Below are positions 8,723 through 18,017 of a stretch of DNA of 64,000 bases, one piece after another (position 1 is the first letter of the stretch; each line of letters begins with the position of its first letter). Made by a program: the position numbers and the translations under genes. The notes under the pieces were generated by a model. The model was not told the DNA's origin. It worked only from the letters and a program-made list of their open reading frames with translations, and did no database searches. Source of the stretch: a bacterium (lineage in GTDB: Bacteria > Myxococcota > UBA727 > JAUIJE01). The stretch is taken from the NCBI GenBank assembly GCA_030431455.1, contig JAUIJE010000002.1, positions 381,294-445,293 on the forward strand. The letters run 5' to 3'.

Positions 8723-9433
8723 ATGCACATTGTGTTGGCGTTGATGACCCTGGCGGCGGCGGACCCCGCCACCGCCGACGACGGGGCTTGGGGCCAGGCC
8801 CCGGAGAGCACGTCGTGCGGGGTGCTGGTCAACCCCGGCGGCGCGGTGGTGTCCGACGGCGACGTGGCCGCCCACGCCCCCACCGTGTGGGGGCTGGGGG
8901 TCTGCGCGGCCTCGAGCGTGGCGGGCATCGTGGGGTCTCTCGGGTGGGCCGCGGTGGTGCTCGGGGGCAGCCTCTGCGGGGGTTCGTTTTTGTTGTTCTC
9001 CCCGTGGGGCATCGCCCTGGTCCTGGGCGCGGTCGGGCTCGGGCCCTTGCTCGCGGGCATCGCGGGGCCGGGGGCGGTGACCGCGACCATGGCGTGGGGG
9101 CCGTTCGGCGAAGACCGGCGGTGGTCGCTGGTGGGGGCGGCGGTGCCGGGCCTTGTGTTCGGCGCGTTGGCCGGGCTCGCCGCGGTGGTGTTGCCGATGG
9201 TGTTGATCGCGGCCCTGGCCACGTCCAACCTGGGGCTGCTCCCCATCGCGCTCGGGAGCTATGGGGTGCTGGGCGCGTTGTTCGGCATGGCCGCGTTTGG
9301 CCTCGCCGCGGTGTTGTCCCCGAGCATCTCCGTGCTCGGCGTCGCCAGCCACATCACCGCGGTGCGGGCGGGATTGGTGTCGGTTCTCGACGTGCCCGCC
9401 CCGGCATCGCCCGCCGCGGCCCAGGCCTATTGA
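8723..9433 (+). CDS. Exported multi-pass membrane protein, unknown
   Basis: The 236-residue protein has a short signal-like start (MHIVLALMTLAAADPATA), a soluble stretch of about 30 residues, and then four to six Gly/Ala/Val/Leu-rich membrane segments between residues 55 and 225. I recognise no family and see no catalytic motif. It ends 3 bp before the stop of the convergent GH92 gene. Confidence 0.55.
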   Translation: MHIVLALMTLAAADPATADDGAWGQAPESTSCGVLVNPGGAVVSDGDVAAHAPTVWGLGVCAASSVAGIVGSLGWAAVVLGGSLCGGSFLLFSPWGIALVLGAVGLGPLLAGIAGPGAVTATMAWGPFGEDRRWSLVGAAVPGLVFGALAGLAAVVLPMVLIAALATSNLGLLPIALGSYGVLGALFGMAAFGLAAVLSPSISVLGVASHITAVRAGLVSVLDVPAPASPAAAQAY

Positions 9434-9436
9434 GGC

Positions 9437-11698
9437 TCACTCCCCCGCGAGGCGCTCGAGCAATGGGTCTGCTTGTCCCCACCCGGTGGGAGCGGCGCCC
9501 AAGGCAAAGACCAAGGTGGTGGCGTCGGCGAGCTCAGCGTGGGTGAGCCAGGCACGATCGTGGGCGGCGCCGTCGAGGGTCACCCCCGTGATGTAGTCGC
9601 CGGTGCCGGTGGTGGAGATGGTGAGCCCGCTTGGCAATGTGACTTGATGAAAGAGCGGGGGCACCAAGATCCACAGGTCGGAGCCGGGCAAAGGGAAAAG
9701 ACCGAGGGCGCTGAGCACATACCACGCGGACAAGGTGCCGGCGTCGTCGTTGCCGTCGAGCCCCCAGGGCGAGGCGTCGTATTTGGTGGCGCGGATCCAG
9801 GCCAGGTACTTGGCGGTGTCGGCGGGGGCGCCGGCCATGGACAGCGTGAACACCGCGTGCAGGTCGGGTTCGTTGCCGTGCCAATAGTACGGGTCCGGCT
9901 GCCGAATCTCGTCGATGAGGTAGCGCGGCGGGGTCGCCATCGCCTGATCGAAGAACGAGCGGGTGGTGGCCAAAAACGCGTCTCGCCCGCCCAGCCCTTC
10001 GACCAGGCCGGGGAGATCGTAGGGCGCCGCGTACAAATAGTGCCAAGCTGCGCCCTCGGCGTAGTCCTCGTCCATCTTGGTGGGGTCAAAGCCATCGTCA
10101 TCGGGACGGTCAAAGCTGCCGTCGAGGTTGCGGCCCCGGAAGAACCCGGCCACGGGGTCAAAATGCCCCCGCACCAGCCGCGCCCGTTGCCGGAAGTCGT
10201 CCGCCCGGTCGTCGTCGAGGTGGGCGAGGACCTGCCCGATGGCAAAATCGGCCCAGCCCCACTCGGCGGCGTGGGCCACCGGGCGCCCCATCTGTTCCCG
10301 GGGACAGAACCCTTCGGCCCGGCACGCGGCATAGCCCGCGCCCCGTCCGCTCTCGGCGTCGTCGAGCATCACCGCCAGGGCCTGGTCGGTGTCAAATGTG
10401 TCTGCACCCCGCAGCCAAGTGTCGGCGAGGATGATGCTCGCGGGAGAGCCGAGCATGGTGCCGGTCTCGTTGATGGCCAACGGCCAGCGGGGCAGGCCCC
10501 CGTGCTGGGCGGCCATGGTGAGGATGGAGCCGGCCATGTCCGCGGCGCGCTCGGGAAACAGCCACGCGTACAGGGGGTGGGCGGTGCGGTAGGTGTCCCA
10601 CATCGAGAGCTCGGAGTAGAACGTGTCCCCGTCGTGGACGGCCCGGTCCAGGCCGCGGTACCGCCCCCCCTCGGCGTAGTCGGTGGGGCACAAAAGCGCG
10701 TGGTACAGGGCGGTGGTGAAGATGGTGCGCGCGGTGGGGTCCTCGGTGGCGCCGAGATGGGCCACGTCGAGCAGCGGGCGCCACGCGTCGCGGGCGGCGG
10801 CGGCGATGTCGTCGATGGTGCGGCCCTCGGTTTGCCCGCGGTTTTGTCGGGCTTGGTCGAGGTCGATGAGGGACAGCCCCACGTCGGTGCGTTGTACCGG
10901 CTCGGCGAGGTGGGCGTACAGGCCGATGTCGGCCCCGGCCGCGCTGGTCTCGTCGTCGTGCAGGCCGAATTCGTCCCAGGTCCCCACCGCGCGGGGGGGC
11001 GGGGTGAGGCGCAACGAAAAGAAGATGTCGAACGCGCGATCGGTGCCGGTGAAGCGTCCGGCCGATCGCAACCGGCCCTCGATGAGACCGGTGGCGAGGT
11101 CGGCGGTGACCTCAGCGTCGGTGGTCCCGTTGCGGCCGATGCCGTGGCTCACGTCGATGATGAGCACCGGGTCCTCGGTGTCGTCGGGGAAGGTGTGTCG
11201 CTGGGCCCCGGCGTTCTGGCTGGCGGTGAGCGCGACCGCGATGCCATCCTCCAATGTCACTTGGTAGAGGCCGGCGGCGGCGGTCTCATCATCGTGGCGG
11301 TAGGCTTGGCGGTAGCCATCTTCTTGGGTCTTCTGCGGGCTCATGCCCGCGGTGGGCATCAGCAACAGCGTGCCCAGGTCTTCGATCCCGGTGCCGTGCA
11401 AGTGCAAATGGGAAAAGCCATCGATGTACCGGTCGTTGAACCAGTAGCCCGAGGTGTGGGCAAACCCCATCAGCTCCCGCGAAAAGTCGTCGGACGTGTC
11501 GGGGCCGACCTTGGCCATGCCAAAGGGCAGGCTCGCCCCCACGAACACCTGAGGCTGGCCCCAGCCACCCCCGCCGGTGCCGATGGTGGGATCGACGAAC
11601 ATCACCGGGTCCTCGTCGAGCCCGGGGGGCGTTGAGGCGGGACAGCCCACGAACAACACGAGGGCCCAAAGCCCGGCGAAGAGGGAAAAGCGCGGCAT
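9437..11698 (-). CDS. GH92 family glycoside hydrolase (alpha-mannosidase-like), lipoprotein
   Basis: A 753-residue lipoprotein (lipobox ALVLFVGC). Right after the anchor is VDPTIGTGGGGWGQPQVFVGASLPFGM, split here as the GH92 signatures VDPTIGTG and LPFGMAKVGPDT, followed by GFAHTSGYWFNDRYIDGFSHLHLHGTG. Later come WDTYRTAHPL, the (alpha/alpha)6 barrel and PWGLDGNDDAGTLSAWY near the C-terminus, all usual for GH92 exo-acting Ca-dependent alpha-mannosidases. The length fits the family (about 750 residues). It probably acts at the cell surface on alpha-linked mannose of yeast or plant glycans. No sugar-uptake genes are adjacent. ATG at 11698 is chosen because it begins the signal peptide. Confidence 0.85.
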   Translation of the reverse strand: MPRFSLFAGLWALVLFVGCPASTPPGLDEDPVMFVDPTIGTGGGGWGQPQVFVGASLPFGMAKVGPDTSDDFSRELMGFAHTSGYWFNDRYIDGFSHLHLHGTGIEDLGTLLLMPTAGMSPQKTQEDGYRQAYRHDDETAAAGLYQVTLEDGIAVALTASQNAGAQRHTFPDDTEDPVLIIDVSHGIGRNGTTDAEVTADLATGLIEGRLRSAGRFTGTDRAFDIFFSLRLTPPPRAVGTWDEFGLHDDETSAAGADIGLYAHLAEPVQRTDVGLSLIDLDQARQNRGQTEGRTIDDIAAAARDAWRPLLDVAHLGATEDPTARTIFTTALYHALLCPTDYAEGGRYRGLDRAVHDGDTFYSELSMWDTYRTAHPLYAWLFPERAADMAGSILTMAAQHGGLPRWPLAINETGTMLGSPASIILADTWLRGADTFDTDQALAVMLDDAESGRGAGYAACRAEGFCPREQMGRPVAHAAEWGWADFAIGQVLAHLDDDRADDFRQRARLVRGHFDPVAGFFRGRNLDGSFDRPDDDGFDPTKMDEDYAEGAAWHYLYAAPYDLPGLVEGLGGRDAFLATTRSFFDQAMATPPRYLIDEIRQPDPYYWHGNEPDLHAVFTLSMAGAPADTAKYLAWIRATKYDASPWGLDGNDDAGTLSAWYVLSALGLFPLPGSDLWILVPPLFHQVTLPSGLTISTTGTGDYITGVTLDGAAHDRAWLTHAELADATTLVFALGAAPTGWGQADPLLERLAGE

Positions 11699-11828
11699 AC
11701 GAACGCGTACCGGGCCCACCCCCGGGGGAAAAGGGGGCGCCCCCGTCCGGTGTCGCACACTGTGCCAACCGGCGCGGTCGACGGGCCGCGGTTGCCGCCG
11801 GGGGCGCAGAGTCGGTACACCAGCACCG

Positions 11829-12050
11829 ATGAGGCCCCCGTCCAAACACCGCCAAGCGTTCGTGGTCTGGCTCGCGATCTATCCGCTGATCACCGTCGTG
11901 CTGTGGGCGTTCGGTCCCCACCTCGGGCGGTTGCCGTTGCCCCTGCGCACGTTGGCGCTCACCGGCGTGCTCGTGCCGGTGATGATCTACGGGTTGGTGC
12001 CGCTGATCTCGCGGGGCCTCGACCGGCTGTTGCCCCCGGGGAGCGGATGA
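11829..12050 (+). CDS. Small two-helix membrane protein
   Basis: A 73-residue protein with two hydrophobic helices (VVWLAIYPLITVVLWAF and LALTGVLVPVMIYGLVPL) separated by a short polar turn. The same helix pair resembles the membrane tail of some proteins that carry an antibiotic-biosynthesis-monooxygenase domain, but here it stands alone. Its stop overlaps the next start in ATGA, indicating translational coupling with the Tat-exported metalloprotease. Confidence 0.6.
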   Translation: MRPPSKHRQAFVVWLAIYPLITVVLWAFGPHLGRLPLPLRTLALTGVLVPVMIYGLVPLISRGLDRLLPPGSG

Positions 12051-12979
12051 CGCGTTGGTCGCGCCGGGACTGGCTGGTCGGGGGCGCCGGCCTCCTGTCC
12101 GCCGCGGTGGCGCCGGGCCGGGCCCGGGCCGACGTGGTCAAGCACGTCACCTACGCCCAATGTCACTTTACGCTCGAGGTGGGGCGTCAGCCGCCGGTGC
12201 CGGTGGGCACGCTGGCCTCCTGGGTGGAGCGGGCCGCGGCCATGGTCGTCGACTACTTCGGCGCCTTCCCGGTGCCGGACTTGAAGGTCGAGATCGTGAC
12301 CGGGGGCTTTGGCGCGCTCGGCTGGGGCCAACACTTTCGCGGCCGCCGCCTCGAGATCCACGCCGGGCGCCGGACGGACAAAGCGGACATCCGGCGCGAC
12401 TGGGTGATGGTGCACGAGATGATGCACTGCGCCTACCCTTGGCTCGACCGGCGCCACCGCTGGATGCGCGAAGGGCTATCCACTTATTTGGAGAGCATCG
12501 TGCGGGCCGAGGCCCAGGTCATCGGCGCCGATGACGTCTGGGCGCGTTGGCTCGACAAGATGCCCCACGGCGTGCCCCGGGGTGAGGGCTTCGACGACGA
12601 CGGATCGTGGGGCGCGACCTATTGGGGCGGGGCCTTGTTCTGGTTGCTGTGCGACCTCGAGATCCGCCGCCGCACCCAGGGAGCAAAGACATTGCGCGAT
12701 GGGCTGCGCACGATCTTGAAGACCCTGGGCAGTTCGCGCCGGGCGCGGCCCATCGCCAAGGTCATGGCCACGGGGGACAACGCCACCGGCACCACCGTGT
12801 TCACCGATTTCTACGCCGCGTACGGCCGGCGGGGCGATGCCATCGACCTCGACGCGCTCTGGCGCCGGTTGGGCGTGGCCAACCGGCGGGGCCAGGTGGT
12901 GTTCGATGACGGCGCGCCCGAGGCCGCGCTGCGAAAGTCCCTGACCGCCCCGCGCCACCGCCTGCCCCCGCTGCGCTGA
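12047..12979 (+). CDS. Tat-exported HExxH metalloprotease (gluzincin-like)
   Basis: A 310-residue protein with a twin-arginine signal (SRRDWLVGGAGLL) cleaved near ARA. The zinc-binding motif HEMMH sits at about residue 124 (HExxH), and a Glu in WMREGLSTYLE, about 19 residues later, fits the third zinc ligand of M1/M61-type gluzincins. A Tyr in YWGGALFW is also typical. It is shorter than M1 aminopeptidases, so it is probably an isolated catalytic domain acting in the periplasm. It is coupled to the upstream small membrane gene. Zinc peptidase activity is likely but the substrate is unknown. Confidence 0.75.
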   Translation: MTRWSRRDWLVGGAGLLSAAVAPGRARADVVKHVTYAQCHFTLEVGRQPPVPVGTLASWVERAAAMVVDYFGAFPVPDLKVEIVTGGFGALGWGQHFRGRRLEIHAGRRTDKADIRRDWVMVHEMMHCAYPWLDRRHRWMREGLSTYLESIVRAEAQVIGADDVWARWLDKMPHGVPRGEGFDDDGSWGATYWGGALFWLLCDLEIRRRTQGAKTLRDGLRTILKTLGSSRRARPIAKVMATGDNATGTTVFTDFYAAYGRRGDAIDLDALWRRLGVANRRGQVVFDDGAPEAALRKSLTAPRHRLPPLR

Positions 12980-13312
12980 TCCGCGCGGACCGGGCGTCGC
13001 GACACCGATGTAAATTACCGTAAATATTGATATTTTAGGCACCGTTCACGGCCCGGCCGCAACTGCGTCCCCGCCCGATCGGATGTCATGAAGAGGGTCT
13101 GCCCACGACGCGCGCCGGAGCGGCGGGGGCAGGTGACTTTCATGCGGGACCCGTCGCGACCAAGGGCGAGGGGTGGGACCGGTCTGTCCGGTCGGGGCCG
13201 CGGCGTGAAGGTGGGGGTGGGCCCTCGGGCAAGGTGGGCTAACCCCCCAAAATCACGAGTTTTTTAAATCTGCGCCAAATCTGATCAGGGCCGCTGGTGG
13301 TACGCTGCGCCG
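12980..13312. other. Intergenic stretch with A+T-rich island
   Basis: No gene is supported here. Bases 13008-13036 form a sharp A+T-rich island containing TAAATTACCGTAAATATTG in a sequence otherwise above 70% G+C. A second A/T patch, GAGTTTTTTAAATC, lies at 13258-13270, about 45 bp before the 13313 gene. Either could hold promoter elements for the long run starting at 13313. No T-tract hairpin was seen. Confidence 0.5.
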
Positions 13313-15244
13313 GTGGTGCCCGCACGGATCCTGGCCCTGTGTTGTGTGGCGGTGGCCGCGGGCTGCCCCGCGGGCCCGGGCGAGCGCGACGCCGGCGGGC
13401 CCGGCGCGTCCGTCGTCGACGCCGGGCGCACCGTGGGCGCGGACGCGGGGGGCGCGGACGCCGGAGCCGAACCTTTGCGCGACGCGGGCCCGCGCGATGC
13501 GGGTCGCGGGTCGGACGCGGGGGACGTGCTCGACGCGGGCGAACGCCCCCCCGACGCCTCCGTCGTCGACGACGCCGGCCCGTTCGACGCGGCCGCGGGG
13601 CTCGACGCGGGCGCCGTCGACGCGGCCCTGGCCGTCGACGCGAGCCTGCCGGACGCCGGGGCCCCTGATGCCGGCCCCGGCTGCGCGCCCCGCTTCATCC
13701 CCGGACCGGGCTGCCCGGGTCACGACGCCGCCCTCGCGGCCAAAGCCCACCAGTACGAACGCGCCTTTCACGTCGTGGCCGCGGCGCCCTACCACGCCAC
13801 CACCGACGTGGTGGTGACCGATCCCGCCGCCCGGGCCCGGCTCGATGACTTTCTCACCAATGATACGGGATGGGACTACGCCGGCTACACCGGGGTCGCC
13901 CTCGGAGACGATGTCTTGCTGTGGCAGAAGACCGCGGGCCTGTACGCGGGGGCGGGCATCGCCGCCGACGCCTACCGCTATGCAGTGTTGCGCGACGAGG
14001 GCGCGCCCGTCGCCGAGGTCGACCGGGCCCGCGCCCACCTGCTCGACGGGCTCGAGGCCCTGCACCTGGCCAAGACCATTCCCAACACCCCCGGGGTGAT
14101 CGCCCGTGGGGTGGTGCGCACCGACATCGCGAGCCTCACCGTCGACCTCGTGCCCCTCTTCGACCAAAACGGCGACCCCCTCCCCGCGGACAAAAACAAC
14201 GGCACCTGGCGCGCGGACAACTCGGGCCTGTATCCGAACCACGCGTGGGAGGACTCGGTCAGCCGCGACCAGTACATCGGGTGGGTGGCGGCCTACGGCG
14301 CGGCCTGGGAGGTGGTGCAGAGCGATCCCAGCATTCCCTCGCTGTACAAAGACCGTCTGCAGACCGAGGCCGCCGATTTGGGCCAAGCCCTGATGCAGAC
14401 GACCTTGTTTGGCTACGACCTCGAGATCCCCGACGCGGACGGCCGCACCACCTATCATGGATACCTGCATGAAGAGGCCTACGACCGCACATACATTCCG
14501 TTCCTTCCCATCAAAAACGCCGCCAACGCGATCATGGCCCTCGGCATCGTCTCCACCCTCGCCTGGGTGTCGGGCGACGCGGCCCTGACCACCTACCTCC
14601 TCGACGAGCTCATCGCCGCCCGGGACCTCCCCGGCATCATCGAGACCGACATGCAGGTCGACCTCGGACCGAGCAACACCAACTTCAGCAGCTACAACAT
14701 GGTGTTTATGGGGGCTTGGCTCGCCTCGCGCACCCTCCCCGACGCCGCGGCCCGGGCCTCGGTCCGCGCCGCGCTCGACAGCGACATCTATGCCAAGCCG
14801 AACCCGCTGCTCGCCCCCAACCCCACCGCCTGGGGCCAAAGCCTCTACGACTTCATCTACGCCGCGGCCCAGGCGGACGCCTCCGCGGGTGGTCCAGGCA
14901 CATTGCCGGTCGACGACGCCGCGATCCAGCGGGGCGTGGCCACCCTCGCCGCGTTCGACGCCCCCCCGCTCTTTTCCGATGAGGTCCTCAACTGTGACCC
15001 CACCGAAGAAGCCGCGGGCAGCTGCGTGGCCATCGACGGCACCACCACCATCACCGTGCGGGCGGAAAAAGACCGCTTCGACGAGATCCAGGCCGAGGCG
15101 GTGGTGCCCCTGCCCGTGCGCCCCCGCAGCAACTACGAATGGCGCAGCAACCCCTTTCGCATCAACGGCCCGGCCGCGCCGGTGATGGTCTCGGGGGTGG
15201 ACTTCCGGTACGCCTATTGGATGGGCCGCTACCTGCCGCGATGA
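13313..15244 (+). CDS. Large secreted protein with Asp-Ala-Gly linker, unknown catalytic domain
   Basis: The 643-residue protein begins with a lipoprotein-type signal (LALCCVAVAAGC). A linker of about 105 residues rich in DAG and GADAG follows, then a folded C-terminal region of about 500 residues rich in Trp/Tyr and helical segments (TNDTGWDYAGYT, TAGLYAGAG, HGYLHEEAYDRTYIPF). The spacing suggests an alpha/alpha-toroid-like fold, but no family could be assigned. The start is GTG at 13313 or 13316. Its last codon overlaps the ATG of the next gene (ATGA). Confidence 0.6.
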   Translation: MVPARILALCCVAVAAGCPAGPGERDAGGPGASVVDAGRTVGADAGGADAGAEPLRDAGPRDAGRGSDAGDVLDAGERPPDASVVDDAGPFDAAAGLDAGAVDAALAVDASLPDAGAPDAGPGCAPRFIPGPGCPGHDAALAAKAHQYERAFHVVAAAPYHATTDVVVTDPAARARLDDFLTNDTGWDYAGYTGVALGDDVLLWQKTAGLYAGAGIAADAYRYAVLRDEGAPVAEVDRARAHLLDGLEALHLAKTIPNTPGVIARGVVRTDIASLTVDLVPLFDQNGDPLPADKNNGTWRADNSGLYPNHAWEDSVSRDQYIGWVAAYGAAWEVVQSDPSIPSLYKDRLQTEAADLGQALMQTTLFGYDLEIPDADGRTTYHGYLHEEAYDRTYIPFLPIKNAANAIMALGIVSTLAWVSGDAALTTYLLDELIAARDLPGIIETDMQVDLGPSNTNFSSYNMVFMGAWLASRTLPDAAARASVRAALDSDIYAKPNPLLAPNPTAWGQSLYDFIYAAAQADASAGGPGTLPVDDAAIQRGVATLAAFDAPPLFSDEVLNCDPTEEAAGSCVAIDGTTTITVRAEKDRFDEIQAEAVVPLPVRPRSNYEWRSNPFRINGPAAPVMVSGVDFRYAYWMGRYLPR

Positions 15245-16209
15245 GGCGCGTCTCCTTTTCCTTTCTGCTCTTGCTCGGGGCCTCGGCCCTGGCCTGCGCC
15301 ACCGCGCCCCCGGTGGACGACGCCCTGATCGAACGCGGGGCGCGCCGGGCCCCCCTCGCCCCCGATCAAGTGGCATTGCAGTGGCTGGGCACCGCGGGCT
15401 TTGTGCTCCGCACCCCCCACCACACCCTGGTCATCGACCCCTACCTCACCCGGGCGTCGGCGGGCCGGCTCGCGTTTGGCCGGTTGGTGCCCGCCACCGA
15501 GGTCATCGATCGCGCGGTGCCGCCCGCAGACCTGGTGGTCGTCGGCCACAGCCACTTTGACCACGCCCTGGACGCCCCCCACATCGCGGCCCGCGACGAC
15601 GCGTTGCTGCTGGGGACCGAGACCACGTGTCTGTTGGCCCGGCGCCTCGCCCCCGCGGCGCGCTGTCGCAACGTGGCCCGCCGGCCCCGCTATTCCCAAA
15701 AAGACCTGCGGATGCTGTTCGTGCCCTCGCAACACGTCGAGGCCCCCCTCATCGGGGTGCCCATCCCCGGCACGTTGGCGCGCGCGCCCCAAAGCGACCA
15801 AGCCCCCCACGCCATCGAGATGCCGATGGGCGGCGCCTTGATCACGGTGGTGCGCACCGGGGGCCTGACCTTGGTGCACATCTCCAGCTCCGCGTTGCCC
15901 GCCTCCCCCACCGCGCTGCCCGCGGCGGTGCCCGAGGGGGCCGACGTGGTCTTGGCCTCGTCCGCCGCCTATACCCATTTCCCCGACTACGTCTCGCGTC
16001 TGGTGAATGAACTCCGGCCGCGTCTCGTCATTCCCCATCATTTTGAATCCTTCATCACCCCCCTGGCCCCCGACCTCGACGACAGCGCCCGCGCCGACGC
16101 CGATGCCTTCGTGGCCGCGGTCCAGGCCGAAGGCGTGGCCGCCGAAGTGCCCGAACCCTTCGCCGAACGCGTGGTCTCCCCCGCGACCCTGCCCTCCCGC
16201 CTCCGTTGA
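15241..16209 (+). CDS. Lipoprotein with metallo-beta-lactamase fold (UlaG-like)
   Basis: A 322-residue protein with a lipobox start (LLLLGASALAC). It then has the MBL-fold hydrolase pattern: WLGTAGFVL, VIDPYLTR, GHSHFDHALD (HxHxDH zinc ligands, here HSHFDHALD) and a late His pair in VIPHHFESF. The overall shape is that of L-ascorbate lactonase or N-acylphosphatidylethanolamine PLD-like MBL proteins. It would act outside the cytoplasm. The ATG overlaps the previous stop in ATGA and the gene ends 30 bp before the sigma factor, so it could be the first part of a longer operon. Confidence 0.75.
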   Translation: MRRVSFSFLLLLGASALACATAPPVDDALIERGARRAPLAPDQVALQWLGTAGFVLRTPHHTLVIDPYLTRASAGRLAFGRLVPATEVIDRAVPPADLVVVGHSHFDHALDAPHIAARDDALLLGTETTCLLARRLAPAARCRNVARRPRYSQKDLRMLFVPSQHVEAPLIGVPIPGTLARAPQSDQAPHAIEMPMGGALITVVRTGGLTLVHISSSALPASPTALPAAVPEGADVVLASSAAYTHFPDYVSRLVNELRPRLVIPHHFESFITPLAPDLDDSARADADAFVAAVQAEGVAAEVPEPFAERVVSPATLPSRLR

Positions 16210-16239
16210 CGCTGGCCCGGCGCCGGGGCATGTCGCGGC

Positions 16240-16845
16240 ATGATTCTCGTCGAGGACCGCGCCCTGCTCGACGCCTTCCGCCGGGGCGAGCACGCCGCGC
16301 TCGAAACCGTCTATCGCGCCTACGTCGACCTCGTGGCCGCGGTGGCCCGGCGCGGATTTGTGCTCGACCGGCAAGGGGGCGCGCACGTCCCGGGCGCGGC
16401 CACCGACGCTGAACAACAGGACATCATCCAAGAGACCTTCACCCGGGCGTTCGCGGAGAAAGCGCGGCTCTCTTACGATGGGTTGCAGCCCTACCGCCCG
16501 TGGCTGATGCGCATCTGCAAGAACTTGATGATCGATCGGGTCCGCAAAGCCGGTCGCGAAATCAGCCACCCCGAGATCGATCTCGGGGCCGACGACACCC
16601 TGCCCGAACCCGAGCTCAGCCTCGACGAGCGCCGCCTGCAACATGCCACCGCCGCGTTTGTGGCCCAGCTCGACGAGCCGTCGGCGACGCTGTACCGGCT
16701 CCGCTACACCGAGGGCTTGCCCCAGCACCGGGTCGCCACCGAGATGGGGGTGGGCCGCAAGAAGGTCCGTTTGCTCGAGGCCGATCTGCGCGATGGGTTG
16801 TACCAGTGGTTGGCCGCCCGCGACCTCGTGGAGGGGTTGTCGTGA
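16240..16845 (+). CDS. ECF-type sigma-70 RNA polymerase factor
   Basis: A 201-residue sigma factor with region 2 (about residues 8-100: AFRRGEHAALETVYRAYVDL, then DIIQETFTRAF and PWLMRICKNLMIDRVRK) and region 4 (about 130-185: LPQHRVATEMGVGRKKVRLLE). There is no region 3, as in ECF factors. An unusual insertion of about 25 residues (GGAHVPGAATDAEQQ) sits inside region 2. It directs RNA polymerase to alternative promoters. The next gene may be coupled: GTG and ATG at 16842 and 16845 overlap its stop. Downstream are a lipoprotein, a membrane protein and a caspase-like protease, so it probably controls or responds to that set. Confidence 0.85.
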   Translation: MILVEDRALLDAFRRGEHAALETVYRAYVDLVAAVARRGFVLDRQGGAHVPGAATDAEQQDIIQETFTRAFAEKARLSYDGLQPYRPWLMRICKNLMIDRVRKAGREISHPEIDLGADDTLPEPELSLDERRLQHATAAFVAQLDEPSATLYRLRYTEGLPQHRVATEMGVGRKKVRLLEADLRDGLYQWLAARDLVEGLS

Positions 16846-16864
16846 TGCCGTCCGCGCACCGGCC

Positions 16865-16897
16865 GGGGCCCAGATCTGCGCGCGCCCGTAGGAGTCC
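16865..16897 (+). repeat. Shared element GGGGCCCA-N14-CGTAGGAG, copy 1
   Basis: GGGGCCCA (16865-16872) and CGTAGGAGTCC (16887-16897) with a 14-base gap. The same two blocks with the same gap occur at 20262-20294, before another Cys-rich Gly-Asp lipoprotein. It lies 79 bp before the ATG at 16977, which argues that this stretch is untranslated leader and not coding. Confidence 0.4.
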
Positions 16898-16976
16898 AAA
16901 AGCGGCCCAGCGGTCCGGTCGACAACCCCGGGGCCACGTGCTGTTGTGGGCCAAGAGGGGCGGGGACACCATCGGG

Positions 16977-18017
16977 ATGACGCGCGACATCGCACACCTG
17001 GGCGCCTGGGGCCGGCTGGCGGTCGGGGCGGGGGTGCTCTTGGTCGCCCTCGTCGGCTGCGTGCTCGACCTCCGGGGGAAAGACCGGTGCGAGGGCGAGG
17101 GCGATTGCATCAGCGGATACGACTGTGTGCAGGGACATTGTGAGTGGCCCCGGGGGGACGGGGCGTTGTGCGACAACACCTGCGACACCGCGCGCGACGG
17201 GGCCTGCGACGACGGCGGGGCGGGGGCCACGTTCGACCTGTGTACCCTGGGCACCGACTGCGCCGACTGCGGGGCGCGCGACGTCGCGGGCGACGGCGAC
17301 GGAGACGGGGACGGGGACTGCGAATCGGACTGCGCCGCGGAGGGCTACGCCTGCAATGAGGACGTGTGCATGGCCCAGTCCAAGTTTGAAGATGACTTGT
17401 ATGTGTGCGCCGATGCGTCCCCCGCGTGCCCCGGCGACCAGGTGTGTGTGCTCGGCTTGTGCGCGCCGCCCTGCGACGACGACACGGATTGTTTGATCGG
17501 GATGCAGTGCGACGAGTACAACACCGACCGGTGTCTGTACGACGACGTCAACGAGTGCATGGACGCGGGCGACTGCGACCCCAGCCAGAACTGCGTGGCG
17601 GGGTTGTGCGTGGGCACGGTGACACCGCTTGCATGTACATTGTACCGGCTTGACGACTGCGGCCCCCGCGAGCTGTGCCTCGATGTCGATGACGGGCCCA
17701 ACGTCACCACCGCGTGCGTGGAGATTCCCGCCTGCGACCAGTTCAACCAATGTGCGGACGGGGGCCAGGGATCGGTGTGCAACATCGACGACCGGGCCCC
17801 CGACAAACAGCGCATCTGTCTGGTGGGACGCTGCGTCGGCTCGTCCGACTGTCCGGTCAACCCCTTCGGGTGGGAGTGCCTGCAACCGGGGGGCAGCGAC
17901 GAGCTGGGTTGGTGCACGGACTTCGCGGTCGGCGCCCCGTGCACCGCCGAGACCGCCGACGCCTGCCCGGGCGCGGTCTGTGACATCACCGACGGCGTGG
18001 TGGGGGTGTGCACATGA
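16977..18017 (+). CDS. Cys-rich lipoprotein with Gly-Asp tract
   Basis: The 346-residue protein has a signal anchor (LAVGAGVLLVALVGC) then about 30 Cys residues spaced as repeated short EB/EGF-like modules, for example CEGEGDCISGYDC, CVQGHCEW, CDDDTDCLIGMQC and CMDAGDCDPSQNC. A short [10 protein letters not shown] tract lies near residue 105. Such modules are common in secreted myxobacterial lipoproteins and are probably disulfide-bonded. ATG at 16977 is chosen because it begins a clean signal peptide and leaves a conserved leader element upstream. Starts at 16842 or 16845 would add about 44 basic residues. Its stop overlaps the next ATG (ATGA). Confidence 0.7.
   Translation: MTRDIAHLGAWGRLAVGAGVLLVALVGCVLDLRGKDRCEGEGDCISGYDCVQGHCEWPRGDGALCDNTCDTARDGACDDGGAGATFDLCTLGTDCADCGARDVAGDGDGDGDGDCESDCAAEGYACNEDVCMAQSKFEDDLYVCADASPACPGDQVCVLGLCAPPCDDDTDCLIGMQCDEYNTDRCLYDDVNECMDAGDCDPSQNCVAGLCVGTVTPLACTLYRLDDCGPRELCLDVDDGPNVTTACVEIPACDQFNQCADGGQGSVCNIDDRAPDKQRICLVGRCVGSSDCPVNPFGWECLQPGGSDELGWCTDFAVGAPCTAETADACPGAVCDITDGVVGVCT

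Noticed and set aside
9473-11635. Plus-strand frame of 720 codons opposite the GH92 gene
   Set aside because: Shadow of the GH92 gene; no ribosome site or family motif.
13253-15376. Minus-strand frame of 707 codons opposite the 13313 protein
   Set aside because: The plus frame has a signal peptide and an organised Asp-Ala-Gly linker; the minus frame does not.
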